DNA of 64,000 nucleotides, from positions 1 to 64,000 of the forward strand of contig JAMHWD010000045.1 in assembly GCA_035911135.1 (NCBI GenBank), written 5' to 3'. Source of the stretch: JAMHWD01 sp035911135 (GTDB taxonomy: Bacteria > Pseudomonadota > Alphaproteobacteria > Micavibrionales > Micavibrionaceae). Made by a program: the position numbers and the translations under genes. Positions 8,753-17,459 of the stretch are shown piece by piece. The notes beneath the pieces were generated by a model. That model was not told where the DNA came from. It ran no database searches and worked only from the letters and a program-made list of their open reading frames with translations. Position 1 is the first letter of the stretch; each line of letters begins with the position of its first letter.

Positions 8753-8906
8753 TTGCGTGTTGTGCAGCATGGCCTTCTCTTTGAGATCATCTCTAGCCGC
8801 GGGTGATACGGGGAGTATATCCCGGCCGGGAGAAGGAGGAATCAGGTATTGCGGCGCTCCCGACAATAGGGGGAGAGGCTGTATTGATGTGTGGTGCGCG
8901 GGCCAT

Positions 8907-8934
8907 AAAAAAACCGGGGCGCAAACCCCGGTTT
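8907..8934 (-). terminator. Rho-independent terminator of the alpha/beta hydrolase lipoprotein gene
   Basis: AAACCGGGG and CCCCGGTTT form a 9-bp stem around a 6-base loop. Read on the minus strand it ends in seven T residues, about 25 bases after the stop codon of the minus-strand gene. Confidence 0.85.
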
Positions 8935-8958
8935 CCCTATGAAGAAATCAAATGAATT

Positions 8959-9888
8959 TTAAGGCTTCTCAGGCGCGGGGCGTGGCATGAATGCTGGCTC
9001 GGAGACCGGGAAGTTCAAATCGGCCGGCTGAACCGGGCCAGCGCATTCGGCGGGCTTTTTCAGCAGTTCCGGCCATTTCTCAACCCAGCCCTCATCATGC
9101 GCGGATTCCTGAATAAAGGTGTAGGATACGCAATTCGTCTCGCCCAGAGCCTGCAGATAGCTATGCAGGATGGCTGGTGGTACGACATCATCCTGTCCGC
9201 CAATATAGTGATGCTGGGGCACATCACGCAGATTGCCCACGAAATCAACGGCGTTCAAAGACCCTGTCAATGGCGTAACCTCATGATAGGCGCTGTGGAC
9301 CTCATGATCCAGATTGCCGGCTACGGTACGCAGGCTCAAAACGTCATCACGCTTGGCGGCCAGAATGGCGGCAACCGCGCCACCACCCGAATATCCAACC
9401 AGGTTAAAGCCATCTATGCCGTACTGGGCCTTCATGTCATCCAGAACCTTGCTGATGGTATCGACAACTTCAGGCGCATAGCGCTTGTTGGTCCAATAAG
9501 CATTGTCGCAAGGCTTGTTCTTATCCGTCAGCTTGGTGAACTGGCAGGGGCGGGCGATATAACCGACATTCGATGCATTATCATGGGCCGCCAGATGCAG
9601 CGCCACCGGATTAGGCGGCGTGGGGTCCATTGATTTATCGCGCGGCGTCAGCCAGTTGAGGCCATCGCCCTCGATATAGATTGTGGCCGGGGCGTTTTTG
9701 ACATGCATGCGCTCCCAGACTGTGATGTTAAATGGCGCAACCGGAACCTCGCGCTTGACCATAAAGGCCGGCATGGCCACGCGTTTGGCGACCTCGTCGC
9801 GGACATAAGGCTTGTCGCAGGCGCTAAGGCCTAAAGTGGCAAGGGCGGAGGCGGCCAGAATGGCGGCACGAAAATTTCTCAATTTCAT
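8959..9888 (-). CDS. Alpha/beta-hydrolase-fold lipoprotein
   Basis: 309 residues. The signal peptide ends in a lipobox LSAC (Cys24). The hydrolase domain shows an oxyanion-region IYIEGDGLNW, the nucleophile elbow GYSGGG with Ser167, an acidic residue in GGQDDVVPP (Asp233/234) and His264 in SAHDEGW, a complete Ser-Asp-His triad. It is therefore probably an active membrane-anchored esterase or lipase of the envelope; the substrate is unknown. The proline-rich C-terminal tail is dispensable-looking. It has its own terminator and a 77-base gap to the next upstream gene, so it may be transcribed alone. Confidence 0.75.
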   Translation of the reverse strand: MKLRNFRAAILAASALATLGLSACDKPYVRDEVAKRVAMPAFMVKREVPVAPFNITVWERMHVKNAPATIYIEGDGLNWLTPRDKSMDPTPPNPVALHLAAHDNASNVGYIARPCQFTKLTDKNKPCDNAYWTNKRYAPEVVDTISKVLDDMKAQYGIDGFNLVGYSGGGAVAAILAAKRDDVLSLRTVAGNLDHEVHSAYHEVTPLTGSLNAVDFVGNLRDVPQHHYIGGQDDVVPPAILHSYLQALGETNCVSYTFIQESAHDEGWVEKWPELLKKPAECAGPVQPADLNFPVSEPAFMPRPAPEKP

Positions 9889-9965
9889 ATGTCAAACACC
9901 TGATTCTATTAAAAATGACCTGATCAAAATATCATGGGCTGGCGGTGAAATCACCATACTTTATT

Positions 9966-10601
9966 CTATGGCGTTTGCGCGGGCCGCCAGCCGCTTTTCC
10001 AATCGGAAAGTTTTACGATTTCAGGTGGTTGGCCATTATCATGAAACCAGGAATCAACCGCCCATAATGTGCCGTCCTTATTTTCTGCGATCACGGCGGT
10101 CTGGTGCGGCCATGTCACGGCATTCAGCAGCGGAACCCGCGCGCTGGGCGGGCGCACCGTATGAAAGCGCAACAATCCGCGCCGATGCAAGGTTTCGAGA
10201 TAGATGGTAGAATTCAGGCTCTCATCAATGCAATCCTGCTGGCGCGGGCCGTTGCCGCCATAGGCTTCAAATGTGCCGCCCTTATCGCCTGCCGTTTGGG
10301 CGATCTGGCCAGATAAGGATTCCAACATGGCAATAGCTTTTTGTAAGGCTTTGCGCTCACTTTCGGCATGGGCGATTTTGGCCGGCGTAAACAAGCGGTC
10401 AATCGGTTCCCATTCCTGCGGCTGCAGTTTTATCAGGGATTTGCCGGAACATCCTGAATTATAGCAATGATAAAAGCTTTGCGAATCGTATCTGGTAAGA
10501 TCCTTGGATTCCAAAAAATGCCGCGCCCCTGCATTATCCGCAGCACATCCGGCCAGCATGACCAAAGCGGCATATGAAATCAGGCGGCGTTTTTGAGGCA
10601 T
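9966..10601 (-). CDS. Lipoprotein with a possible Cys-His-Asp peptidase-like domain
   Basis: 211 residues; I do not recognise the family by name. A signal peptide ends in the lipobox LAGC (Cys19). The C-terminal half has, in order, DCIDESLNSTIYL (Cys124), WPHQTAVI (His166) and GTLWAVDSWF (Asp183), followed by DNGQPPEIVKLSDWKSGW. Cys, His and Asp in this order and in these surroundings resemble papain-like or transglutaminase-like proteins, so a cysteine hydrolase is a reasonable inference. The gene starts inside the last 22 bases of exonuclease III and so is probably co-transcribed with it. Confidence 0.55.
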   Translation of the reverse strand: MPQKRRLISYAALVMLAGCAADNAGARHFLESKDLTRYDSQSFYHCYNSGCSGKSLIKLQPQEWEPIDRLFTPAKIAHAESERKALQKAIAMLESLSGQIAQTAGDKGGTFEAYGGNGPRQQDCIDESLNSTIYLETLHRRGLLRFHTVRPPSARVPLLNAVTWPHQTAVIAENKDGTLWAVDSWFHDNGQPPEIVKLSDWKSGWRPAQTP

Positions 10602-11356
10602 AATTCCACAGCCGTATGATCGGATGGTTTTTCCCAGCCGCGCGGGATTTTATTGATCGCGCAGCTTTGCAACCTGTCTGCAGCTTCGGGCGAGAGCAGG
10701 AAATGATCGATACGAATACCGTTATTCTGGTGCCAGGCCCCAGCCTGATAATCCCAGAATGTGTATTGCTTCTCGGCCATATTACGCACGCGGAAGGCAT
10801 CGGTCAGGCCCAGATTCATAATGGCCCGGAAGGCACGGCGGCTCTCCAGCCGAAACAGCGCATCATTGGCCCAGACTTTCGGGTCGTAACAATCCTTGTC
10901 TTCAGGAATGATATTGAAATCTCCGCCGATCACAAAAGGAATATGCCCATCCCGCAAGGCTTTTAACCGCGTGTGCAATGCGGCCATCCAGCGCAGCTTA
11001 TAAGGATACTTGTCCGAATCCATCGGGTTGCCGTTCGGGCAATAGACATTGATGATATGCAGCCCGTCCGGGGCTTTTACCTCCAGATATCGCGCCTGCT
11101 CATCATCTTCCATGCCAGGCAGGGCCTGCAGGACAGGCTCAAGGGCTGTGTTTTTTGAAAGTGTAGCCACGCCGTTATAGGATTTTTGCAAGACATGGGA
11201 AAAATCATACCCAAGGGCTTTGATTTCCATCTCCGGGAACTCAAGGCCTTTGATCTCCTGCATCATCAGGATATCGGGTTTCTCGGCCTCGATATAGGAT
11301 TTCACATGCTCCAGCCGGGCCTTGAGAGAATTGACATTCCAGATGGTGATTTTCAT
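10580..11356 (-). CDS. xthA: Exodeoxyribonuclease III (AP endonuclease)
   Basis: 258 residues from the ATG at 11356. It acts in base-excision repair, cutting at abasic sites and degrading 3' ends. Family motifs are complete: TIWNVNSLKAR (metal-binding Asn), MMQEIKG (Glu), NVYCPNG (catalytic Tyr), GGDFNIIPEDKD (Asp/Asn) and SDHTAVEL (catalytic Asp-His pair) near the C terminus. Length is usual for the family. It overlaps the downstream lipoprotein gene by 22 bases and lies just downstream of a small transporter gene with a 9-base gap. Confidence 0.93.
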   Translation of the reverse strand: MKITIWNVNSLKARLEHVKSYIEAEKPDILMMQEIKGLEFPEMEIKALGYDFSHVLQKSYNGVATLSKNTALEPVLQALPGMEDDEQARYLEVKAPDGLHIINVYCPNGNPMDSDKYPYKLRWMAALHTRLKALRDGHIPFVIGGDFNIIPEDKDCYDPKVWANDALFRLESRRAFRAIMNLGLTDAFRVRNMAEKQYTFWDYQAGAWHQNNGIRIDHFLLSPEAADRLQSCAINKIPRGWEKPSDHTAVELCLKNAA

Positions 11357-11364
11357 GAGCATCC

Positions 11365-11820
11365 TTACCGGGTTCGCATGAAGAGTATAACACCCGCCAT
11401 GATCAGCACCAGCGCCACAATGCGCGAAGCCGAAATATCGATGGGTTCGGGCAGTAAAAATCCGGTTTTATCAATCAGCAGAGCGGCAATCATCTGCCCC
11501 GCCACCACCAGCGAGATCATGAGCGCCGCGCCCAGAATGGGGAATGCCGAGATACTGATGGATACAAAGGCCGCGCCCAGTATGCCGCCGCTCCACATCC
11601 ACAGGCTGGTCTGCTGCATATCCTGCCAGCGCGGGATATTGCCGCTGAAGATCATGATCGCGCCCAGGGCAATCGTGCCCACGGCAAAACTGCAAAAGGC
11701 TGCCGTCAAGGGGCCGCCCACAAAATTGCCAAGGCGTGCATTGATGGGTGATTGAAAGGCGATCATCGTTCCGCAAAGGAAGGCCGCCAACATGGGAAGG
11801 AATTTGGCTAGGATTAACAA
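11365..11820 (-). CDS. YdcZ-type (DMT superfamily) small membrane transporter
   Basis: 151 residues with about five transmembrane helices. The start, FLCGTMIAFQSPINARLG, and the middle, GAAFVSISISAFPILGAALMISLVVAGQM, fit the DUF606/YdcZ family of half-length drug/metabolite transporters. Such proteins usually work as homo- or heterodimers. The substrate is unknown. It lies between erpA and xthA on the same strand with short gaps, so it may share their transcript. Confidence 0.75.
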   Translation of the reverse strand: MLILAKFLPMLAAFLCGTMIAFQSPINARLGNFVGGPLTAAFCSFAVGTIALGAIMIFSGNIPRWQDMQQTSLWMWSGGILGAAFVSISISAFPILGAALMISLVVAGQMIAALLIDKTGFLLPEPIDISASRIVALVLIMAGVILFMRTR

Positions 11821-11838
11821 GGTGCTGGCTCTTTTCGT

Positions 11839-12165
11839 TTAGGCGATGCTGAAAGATGTCCCGCAGCCGCATCCCGTTGCCGCATTGGGGTTTTTGATCT
11901 TGAAATCGGCGCCGATCAGGCTTTCCTCGAAGGAAATCGTGGCGCCGTCCAGAAAGGGCAGGGAAATATCATCGGTAATTACGCCGCCTTCAAAAGACAG
12001 ATCCTTGTCCGAAATATCGGATGTCAGGTCCATGATGTATTGAAAACCGGCGCAGCCTCCGCCATCAACGCGAATACGCAGCATCAGGCCGGGCTGGCCC
12101 TGTGCCTGTCTTAATTGCGCGATGCGCGTTGCTGCCGATGGATCAACGATCAGGTTCATACCCAT
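11839..12165 (-). CDS. erpA: A-type iron-sulphur cluster carrier ErpA
   Basis: 108 residues. It passes Fe-S clusters to target enzymes. The three cluster ligands are present: one Cys in GGGCAGFQY and two in the C-terminal GCGCGTSFSI. The FLDGATISFEESL and FKIKNPNA stretches are typical of ErpA/IscA. Alphaproteobacteria often keep erpA beside dgt, as here (divergent, with an HD-domain gene between). The start is uncertain by two codons: ATG GGT ATG, with no strong ribosome site but a TATATT about 3 bases upstream, so the message might be leaderless. Confidence 0.9.
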   Translation of the reverse strand: MGMNLIVDPSAATRIAQLRQAQGQPGLMLRIRVDGGGCAGFQYIMDLTSDISDKDLSFEGGVITDDISLPFLDGATISFEESLIGADFKIKNPNAATGCGCGTSFSIA

Positions 12166-12201
12166 CAATATAATGCGGGATAGGAATTTGTCGATATGCC
12201 T

Positions 12202-12786
12202 TTACATGTAAGAGGCATCAAGGCCGGGGGCGGGGCTGCATTCGATCATGGCAAAAATAGCATGCGGGTTGATATCCAGCGCTGCGCTCAGTTTTTTGAC
12301 CGATTCCTTATAGCGGGCTGTAAGCCTTGCGCTTTTTTCAGGATTGATCAGGCTAAGCTCATGCTGGCGCTGCGGGTTAAGGTTGTCCATGTTGTCGGCC
12401 AGCTTGATCCACATCGCGCCCCGGTTGCCTGTGGCGATCAGATCGTCAATCACCTGTTCATAAGGGCGCTTGTCGTCTTCCGGCTTGGTCAGGGCCGTGA
12501 CCATGGCGATGCAGTTTTCCGAATATCCGGCCTCGCGCAGGAAATCCTCATCAATGCCGGTATCTTCGATCGTGTCATGCAGCCAGGCCGCCATGATTGT
12601 GTCGGCATCGGCGTAGGGGTTAACAGCCTTGAGATTGCGAACCACGCGGGCAGGGTGATGAATGTAATCATTGCCGTACCCATCCTTTTGATTGAGATGC
12701 AGATAGGCCGCCAGATTGGCTGTGGAGGCAATAGAGGGGGCTTTTTTATTCTGTGCATCAAGAAAGGGAACGCCTAGGGAAGTCAT
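12202..12786 (-). CDS. HD-domain protein resembling a small alarmone (ppGpp) hydrolase
   Basis: 194 residues. It matches the stand-alone RelA/SpoT-type hydrolase pattern (Mesh1-like): YIHHPARVV (first His), AAWLHDTIEDTG (HD pair with the EDT motif of ppGpp hydrolases) and KLADNMDNL, where SpoT has KLADRLHNM. No synthetase or TGS domain is present. It would degrade (p)ppGpp or a related nucleotide using a bound metal; the exact substrate is inference. A CAGGATTC ribosome site precedes the ATG. It is divergent from dgt, another HD phosphohydrolase. Confidence 0.75.
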   Translation of the reverse strand: MTSLGVPFLDAQNKKAPSIASTANLAAYLHLNQKDGYGNDYIHHPARVVRNLKAVNPYADADTIMAAWLHDTIEDTGIDEDFLREAGYSENCIAMVTALTKPEDDKRPYEQVIDDLIATGNRGAMWIKLADNMDNLNPQRQHELSLINPEKSARLTARYKESVKKLSAALDINPHAIFAMIECSPAPGLDASYM

Positions 12787-12876
12787 AAGAATCCTGTTAA
12801 AATGAAAATATCACCATGCAATGCAACAAGGTTTATAGAAAATAATTGCCGCCGTCAAACTTTCTAAGGAGCCTCA

Positions 12877-14109
12877 ATGGCCAAAGCAACGTCCAAAACG
12901 CCTGCAAAATCACAAGAATCCTATAATTACTGCGCCTTGCCGCTGGCATCTTATGCCTGCCGCCCGGATCAGAGCCGGGGCCGCCAGCACGAAGAACCCG
13001 AAAGCGCCCATCGCAGTGCTTTCCAGCGCGACCGCGACCGCATTATCCATGCCAGCGCCTTTCGCCGCCTGAAATACAAGACTCAAGTTTTCGTTTATCA
13101 CGAGGGCGATCATTACCGCACGCGCCTGACCCATACATTGGAAGTCGCGCAGATCACGCGCAGCATCGCCCGCGCCCTGATGGTCAATGAGGATCTGGCC
13201 GAAGGCATCGCGCTGGCCCATGATCTGGGGCATACGCCTTTTGCCCATATCGGCGAGGAATACTTGAAGGAATGCATGAAGGATCTGGATGGTTTTGATC
13301 ATAATGATCAATCCCTGCGCGTTCTCACCACGCTGGAGCGCAAATATCCGCGTTGGAACGGCTTGAATCTGACATGGGAAACGCTGGAAGGCGTGGTCAA
13401 GCATAACGGCCCGGTAAAGGGGCCATTACCCGTGACATTAAAGGAGCTGCAAAGCCAGATTGATCTCCATATCCATACCCATGCAGGGCTGGAGGCGCAG
13501 GTAGCTGCGCTGTCCGATGACATTGCCTATAACAATCATGATGTTGAGGATGGGCTGCGCGCGCGGCTGTTTACGATTGATGATTTGAAATCCATCCCGA
13601 TGTTGGGCCGGATTATCAAACAGGTGCAAAAGGAATACCCGGATATCGAGGAGCGCTATTTGGTGCAGGAGATGATCCGTGAGATGATCGGGGCAATGGT
13701 GAATGATGTTTTGACCCAGACCCGTGCGAATCTGGCCGAAACCCAGCCGCAAAGTTCTGATGATGTGCGTCTTGCGGGTTATCAGATGGTGGCGTTTTCT
13801 GATGAGATGCGGGAGCAGGTCGATGATTTGCGCGCCTTTTTGTTCGAGCGCATGTATCGCCATTACACAATCAACCGCATTTGGGTGAAGGTCGAGCGCA
13901 TTGTGAAAGATCTGTTCGGGGCGTTCACGAAAAACTACCGCCTGATGCCGGACCCCTGGCAAAGGCGCGTTGAGGATGCCGGCGGGATGATTGATAATAT
14001 CGCGCTGGCGCGGATTGTGGCCGATTATATCGCCGGGATGACCGACAGATACGCAATCCGCGAGCACGAGAAGATTTTCGACCTTTATTGGGATCTGAAA
14101 GGCTCATGA
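12877..14109 (+). CDS. dgt: Deoxyguanosinetriphosphate triphosphohydrolase-like protein
   Basis: 410 residues. The HD-domain dNTP hydrolase removes triphosphate from deoxynucleotides. Visible motifs are ESAHRSAFQRDRDRIIHASAF (written here in parts: SAHRSAFQRDRDR, IIHASAFRRLKYKTQVF), TRLTHTLEVAQI (His), LAHDLGHTPFAHIGE (HD motif) and SDDIAYNNHDVEDG (last Asp). This is the type 2 family usual in alphaproteobacteria. AGGAG lies 5 bases before the ATG. It is not closely followed by the next gene (110-base gap). Confidence 0.92.
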   Translation: MAKATSKTPAKSQESYNYCALPLASYACRPDQSRGRQHEEPESAHRSAFQRDRDRIIHASAFRRLKYKTQVFVYHEGDHYRTRLTHTLEVAQITRSIARALMVNEDLAEGIALAHDLGHTPFAHIGEEYLKECMKDLDGFDHNDQSLRVLTTLERKYPRWNGLNLTWETLEGVVKHNGPVKGPLPVTLKELQSQIDLHIHTHAGLEAQVAALSDDIAYNNHDVEDGLRARLFTIDDLKSIPMLGRIIKQVQKEYPDIEERYLVQEMIREMIGAMVNDVLTQTRANLAETQPQSSDDVRLAGYQMVAFSDEMREQVDDLRAFLFERMYRHYTINRIWVKVERIVKDLFGAFTKNYRLMPDPWQRRVEDAGGMIDNIALARIVADYIAGMTDRYAIREHEKIFDLYWDLKGS

Positions 14110-14222
14110 TTGGGGCTGCGCATAATTAAGGTCTTATAATCAGGGATACTTATTAAAATCCTTGTGCATAATTTTTTTCGCTATCTTGCGAATTGTTTGG
14201 CCGCTTCTCTAGAGTCATAATT

Positions 14223-15599
14223 ATGCAACAGGGACATGACTTTCGTCGTTTCGGGTATCAACCCTTAAACCGTGCGGGTGGCGATTCTGCGCCTCGCGGT
14301 TCTTCTTCCTCATCCTCCAGCTTTGACCCGGATAACGAACCGGGCATGATCGGGCGCTTGCTTGATTCATCGCTTAGCGCCAGGCTCCGCAGCCCGATGG
14401 CTTCGGTTTGCGCGATTGCGGTTTTTGCATCCGTGTTTGGTTATGTGATTTATTCCAGCTATCCGCCCAGCCCGATGGCGCAGGAAATCCCCATCATCAA
14501 GGCCGAGGCCACGCCGATCCGTATCGAGCCGCAAGATGGCGCGGGCGAGGCGGATATTCTCTACCGTGAGAGCACCGTATTCGATACCGTCCGTCAGGCT
14601 GATGCCACGGATTCGCCTCAGGTTGAAAACCTTCTGGATCCCAGCCCGGCCCCCGATGAGGCTGCATTGAATGAAGAAGCGCCGCTTGATAAGGAGGCCG
14701 CGTTAGCCGCGCAGGAAGCCGAAGATAAAGCCGCTGCTGAAGCCGAGGCCGCCGCCAAGGAAGCCGAAGCTGCCAAGCTGGCCGCTGTTGAAAAAACGGA
14801 ATCTGCGCCTGCCGAGGCGGCTGTCGCCGAATCGGAAGTTGCTGCGGAACCTGAAATTCTGGAAGAAAAAACGGCTGCTGCCGACCTGACGGAAACATCG
14901 GACCTGACGGAAGATGTTGCCGCCAGCGAGGATAGCGCCGCGGAACTGGCTGATGCTGCGCCTGCGGAAACGACGCTGAAAAAGCCGCAAGCTCCTGCTG
15001 TTATGCATGAGGCCGGCGCTTCGCCGGAGACGCTCGCTTTCGTGCGTTCGGTTCTGGATAAAAAGGATGGCACGAAAACGGCTGAGGCATTATTGCCGAC
15101 GGCCCAAGCGGCGGCAAAGGCTGCGGCACCCGCTGCCGTTCCTGTGGCGGCTGTTACCGTGGATGCTCCCAAGCCTGAGATGATCGAGCCTGCTTCAGGC
15201 ACGGCCGTGAAGGCTGAAAAGCCTGAAACGCTGCTCCAGCCTGTTTCTGCTCCTCCCGTTGCTGCCGCGCCTGCTGCCGCTCCGGTTAATGTGGCGCCGG
15301 CTGCTGCGCCGGCCACCGCGCCGGTTGCTGCTGCTCCGGCTGTGGCATCATCGGCTGGCGGTACGCATTTCGTGCAGCTCTCCAGTATTACGAATCGCGG
15401 CGCTGCGGATGCCGAATGGAAGAAGCTGCAATCGTCGTTCACGCAGCTCTCTGCCGCTTCGTTCCGCGTGCAGGAAGCCAATCTGGATAAGGGCACATTC
15501 TTCCGTATTCAGGCTGGCCCGTTCAGCGAGGCGCAGGCCAAGTCTGTCTGCGAATCGATCAAGGCGCAAAAGCCCGGCGGGTGCTTCGTTGTCCGGTAA
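14223..15599 (+). CDS. SPOR-domain cell envelope protein
   Basis: 458 residues. A cytoplasmic N-terminal tail of about 55 residues is followed by one transmembrane helix (ASVCAIAVFASVFGYVIYSS), then a very long periplasmic Ala/Glu/Pro-rich linker with AEAEAAAKEAEAAK-type repeats, and a C-terminal SPOR domain (residues about 385-458: HFVQLSS, FRVQEANL, FFRIQAGPF, GGCFVVR). SPOR domains bind denuded glycan strands at the division septum. It overlaps the start of nagZ, a peptidoglycan recycling enzyme, and heads the run nagZ-scpA-scpB. The chosen ATG is ten codons inside an open frame that starts with TTG. Confidence 0.85.
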   Translation: MQQGHDFRRFGYQPLNRAGGDSAPRGSSSSSSSFDPDNEPGMIGRLLDSSLSARLRSPMASVCAIAVFASVFGYVIYSSYPPSPMAQEIPIIKAEATPIRIEPQDGAGEADILYRESTVFDTVRQADATDSPQVENLLDPSPAPDEAALNEEAPLDKEAALAAQEAEDKAAAEAEAAAKEAEAAKLAAVEKTESAPAEAAVAESEVAAEPEILEEKTAAADLTETSDLTEDVAASEDSAAELADAAPAETTLKKPQAPAVMHEAGASPETLAFVRSVLDKKDGTKTAEALLPTAQAAAKAAAPAAVPVAAVTVDAPKPEMIEPASGTAVKAEKPETLLQPVSAPPVAAAPAAAPVNVAPAAAPATAPVAAAPAVASSAGGTHFVQLSSITNRGAADAEWKKLQSSFTQLSAASFRVQEANLDKGTFFRIQAGPFSEAQAKSVCESIKAQKPGGCFVVR

Positions 15600-16605
15600 T
15601 ACTGGCAATGCATTCGAGAGCAATACAAACACCAAGGCCGTAATCTTTGGCCTTGAGGGTTTGGTCTTGTCGGAAAAAGAGGCTGCGTTTTTCAAGGACA
15701 GCGATCCGCTGGGGTTTATCCTGTTCAAGCGCAACTGTGATAACCCGGCGCAGATTCTCAAACTGACCAACGATTTGAAAGATTGCGTTGGCCGCAATGC
15801 GCCAATCCTGATCGATCAGGAAGGTGGCCGTGTCCAGCGCATGGGCCCGCCCCATTGGAGACCGTATCCCCCCGCCCAGCAATTTGGTGACATGGCCATG
15901 GAAGAGGGCATGGACAAGGCGCTGGAGGCGCTACGGTTCAACACGCTGCAAATGGCGCAAGATCTGAAGGAATGCGGGATTAACGTTAATTGTACGCCCG
16001 TTGTCGATGTTTTAAGCGCGCTGACCCATGATGTGATTGGCAATCGCAGCTTTGGCGGTGACCCGGAAGTGGTGCACCGTCTGGCTTTATCCGTCTGCCG
16101 TCATTATCTGGCCGCAGGCGTGACGCCTATTATCAAACATATCCCCGGCCATGGCCGCGCGGCCTCTGATTCCCATCTGGAATTACCGGTCGTGGATGCC
16201 GATTTAAAAACGCTGCAGGTCAGCGATTTTCATCCCTTTGCCGCGCTTTCGCGCTCTGATGTCGGGGCGAGTGTCTGGGCGATGACTGCCCATGTTATCT
16301 ATACCGCGCTGGATTCCAAACTGCCTGCCACCATATCGGATACGGTCATAAAATCGACCATAAGGGACGAGATCGGCTTTGATGGAATCCTGATTGGTGA
16401 TGATCTGGACATGAAGGCGCTGGCACCCTACGGGGATGTGGCAAAACGCGCGGAATTGACGCTGGAGGCGGGTTGCGATCTGGCCTTGCATTGCTCCGGG
16501 CATTTCGATGATATGGTCAAAATCGCCGCTGCAACCCGTAAAATAACCGCTGAGACGCAGAAACGCTTGCAAAACCCGGCGAAATCCGCGACAGTGGCGG
16601 CGTGA
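15589..16605 (+). CDS. nagZ: Beta-N-acetylhexosaminidase NagZ (peptidoglycan recycling)
   Basis: 338 residues, glycoside hydrolase family 3. It removes GlcNAc from muropeptides in the cytoplasm. Motifs: DPLGFILFKRNC, LIDQEGGRVQRM, NCTPVVDV, IGNRSFG, the catalytic loop KHIPGHGRAASDSH and ILIGDDLDMKAL with the nucleophile Asp. There is no in-frame ATG near the expected start; the best candidate is TTG at 15589, giving LSGNTGNAFE... and overlapping the end of the SPOR gene by 11 bases. The frame is open far upstream, but that part is only the shadow of the SPOR gene. Confidence 0.88.
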   Translation: MSGNTGNAFESNTNTKAVIFGLEGLVLSEKEAAFFKDSDPLGFILFKRNCDNPAQILKLTNDLKDCVGRNAPILIDQEGGRVQRMGPPHWRPYPPAQQFGDMAMEEGMDKALEALRFNTLQMAQDLKECGINVNCTPVVDVLSALTHDVIGNRSFGGDPEVVHRLALSVCRHYLAAGVTPIIKHIPGHGRAASDSHLELPVVDADLKTLQVSDFHPFAALSRSDVGASVWAMTAHVIYTALDSKLPATISDTVIKSTIRDEIGFDGILIGDDLDMKALAPYGDVAKRAELTLEAGCDLALHCSGHFDDMVKIAAATRKITAETQKRLQNPAKSATVAA

Positions 16606-16607
16606 AT

Positions 16608-17459
16608 ATGCAAAACACTGCCATGGATGAATTTCAGGAAGACCCGCCCCGCCTGCCCATTGAGGCCCCGAACGAGGCGGATAGCCTGCTGCTGAATATT
16701 GATGGCTATGAAGGCCCGATCGAGGTTCTGCTGGAACTCGCCCGCAATCAAAAGGTTGATATTACAAAGATTTCCATCCTCCAGCTTACCCGGCAATATC
16801 TGGCCTTTGTCGAGCGTGCCAAGGCGCTGCATCTGGAACTTGCGGCTGAATATCTGGTGATGGCGGCGTGGTTGGCTTATCTGAAATCACGCCTCTTGCT
16901 GCCCAAAACCGAAGAAGATGTGCAACCCTCCGCGCAGGATATGGCAGAAGCGTTGCAATTCCAGCTCCGCCGGTTGGAGGCCATGCAAAAATCAGCGGAA
17001 AATCTTAAAAATCTGCCGCAGCTGGGGCAGGATATTTTCCCGCGCGGCATGCCCGAAGGCTTGCGCGTGGTGGCCAATACGCGCTGGGATGTGAATTTAT
17101 ACGATGTCCTGCGCGCCTATGGCGATATCAAGCGCCGCGCCGAGGAAAGCCATTACGATCTGCCGGAATTTAACGTGGTCTCAACCGAAGATGCCATGCA
17201 CCGCCTCACCACCATGCTCGGTAATCTGCCGCGCAGCGGCATAGGCAGCGTCTGGGCGACATTGCAGAGCTTCTTGCCGGAACGATTCAAGGACAGGCTC
17301 TATGCGCGGTCTTCGCTGGCCTCGACCTTTACGGCGGGGCTTGAGCTGGTCAAGCAGGGCAAGCTGGAAATCAAGCAGGATGGTGCGTTCAAGCCCATTT
17401 ACGTGCGGGCGCTCCTTGGCGAGGAGAATGCCGAAGAACAACAAGGAGCCGCTACATGA
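16608..17459 (+). CDS. scpA: Segregation and condensation protein A
   Basis: 283 residues. ScpA is the kleisin that closes the SMC ring for chromosome segregation. The N-terminal part has the kleisin signature YEGPIEVLLELARNQKVDI, KISILQLTRQYL and AAEYLVMAAWLAYLKSRLLL; the C-terminal winged-helix part includes FTAGLELVKQGKLEIKQDGA (shown in parts: FTAGLELVKQGKLEI, IYVRAL). A GTG two codons earlier overlaps the nagZ stop and is an alternative start. It overlaps scpB by four bases (ATGA). Confidence 0.92.
   Translation: MQNTAMDEFQEDPPRLPIEAPNEADSLLLNIDGYEGPIEVLLELARNQKVDITKISILQLTRQYLAFVERAKALHLELAAEYLVMAAWLAYLKSRLLLPKTEEDVQPSAQDMAEALQFQLRRLEAMQKSAENLKNLPQLGQDIFPRGMPEGLRVVANTRWDVNLYDVLRAYGDIKRRAEESHYDLPEFNVVSTEDAMHRLTTMLGNLPRSGIGSVWATLQSFLPERFKDRLYARSSLASTFTAGLELVKQGKLEIKQDGAFKPIYVRALLGEENAEEQQGAAT

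Noticed and set aside
6320..8866. 848-codon open frame on the minus strand inside the autotransporter gene
   Set aside because: It mirrors the Thr ACA codons of the real gene as Cys TGT, has an implausible Cys/Val/Arg-rich composition and no ribosome site; the plus-strand frame has a signal peptide and beta-barrel.
8757..8942. 61-codon frame between the autotransporter terminator and the next terminator
   Set aside because: It runs through the hairpin of the minus-strand terminator and has no ribosome site or conserved look.
14618..15496. 292-codon minus-strand frame opposite the SPOR gene
   Set aside because: Ala/Ser-rich shadow of the Ala/Glu linker coding sequence; the plus-strand gene is supported by its membrane helix and SPOR domain.
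15259..15588. Upstream extension of the nagZ frame by 110 codons
   Set aside because: Arg/Leu-rich out-of-frame reading of the SPOR gene without NagZ homology.
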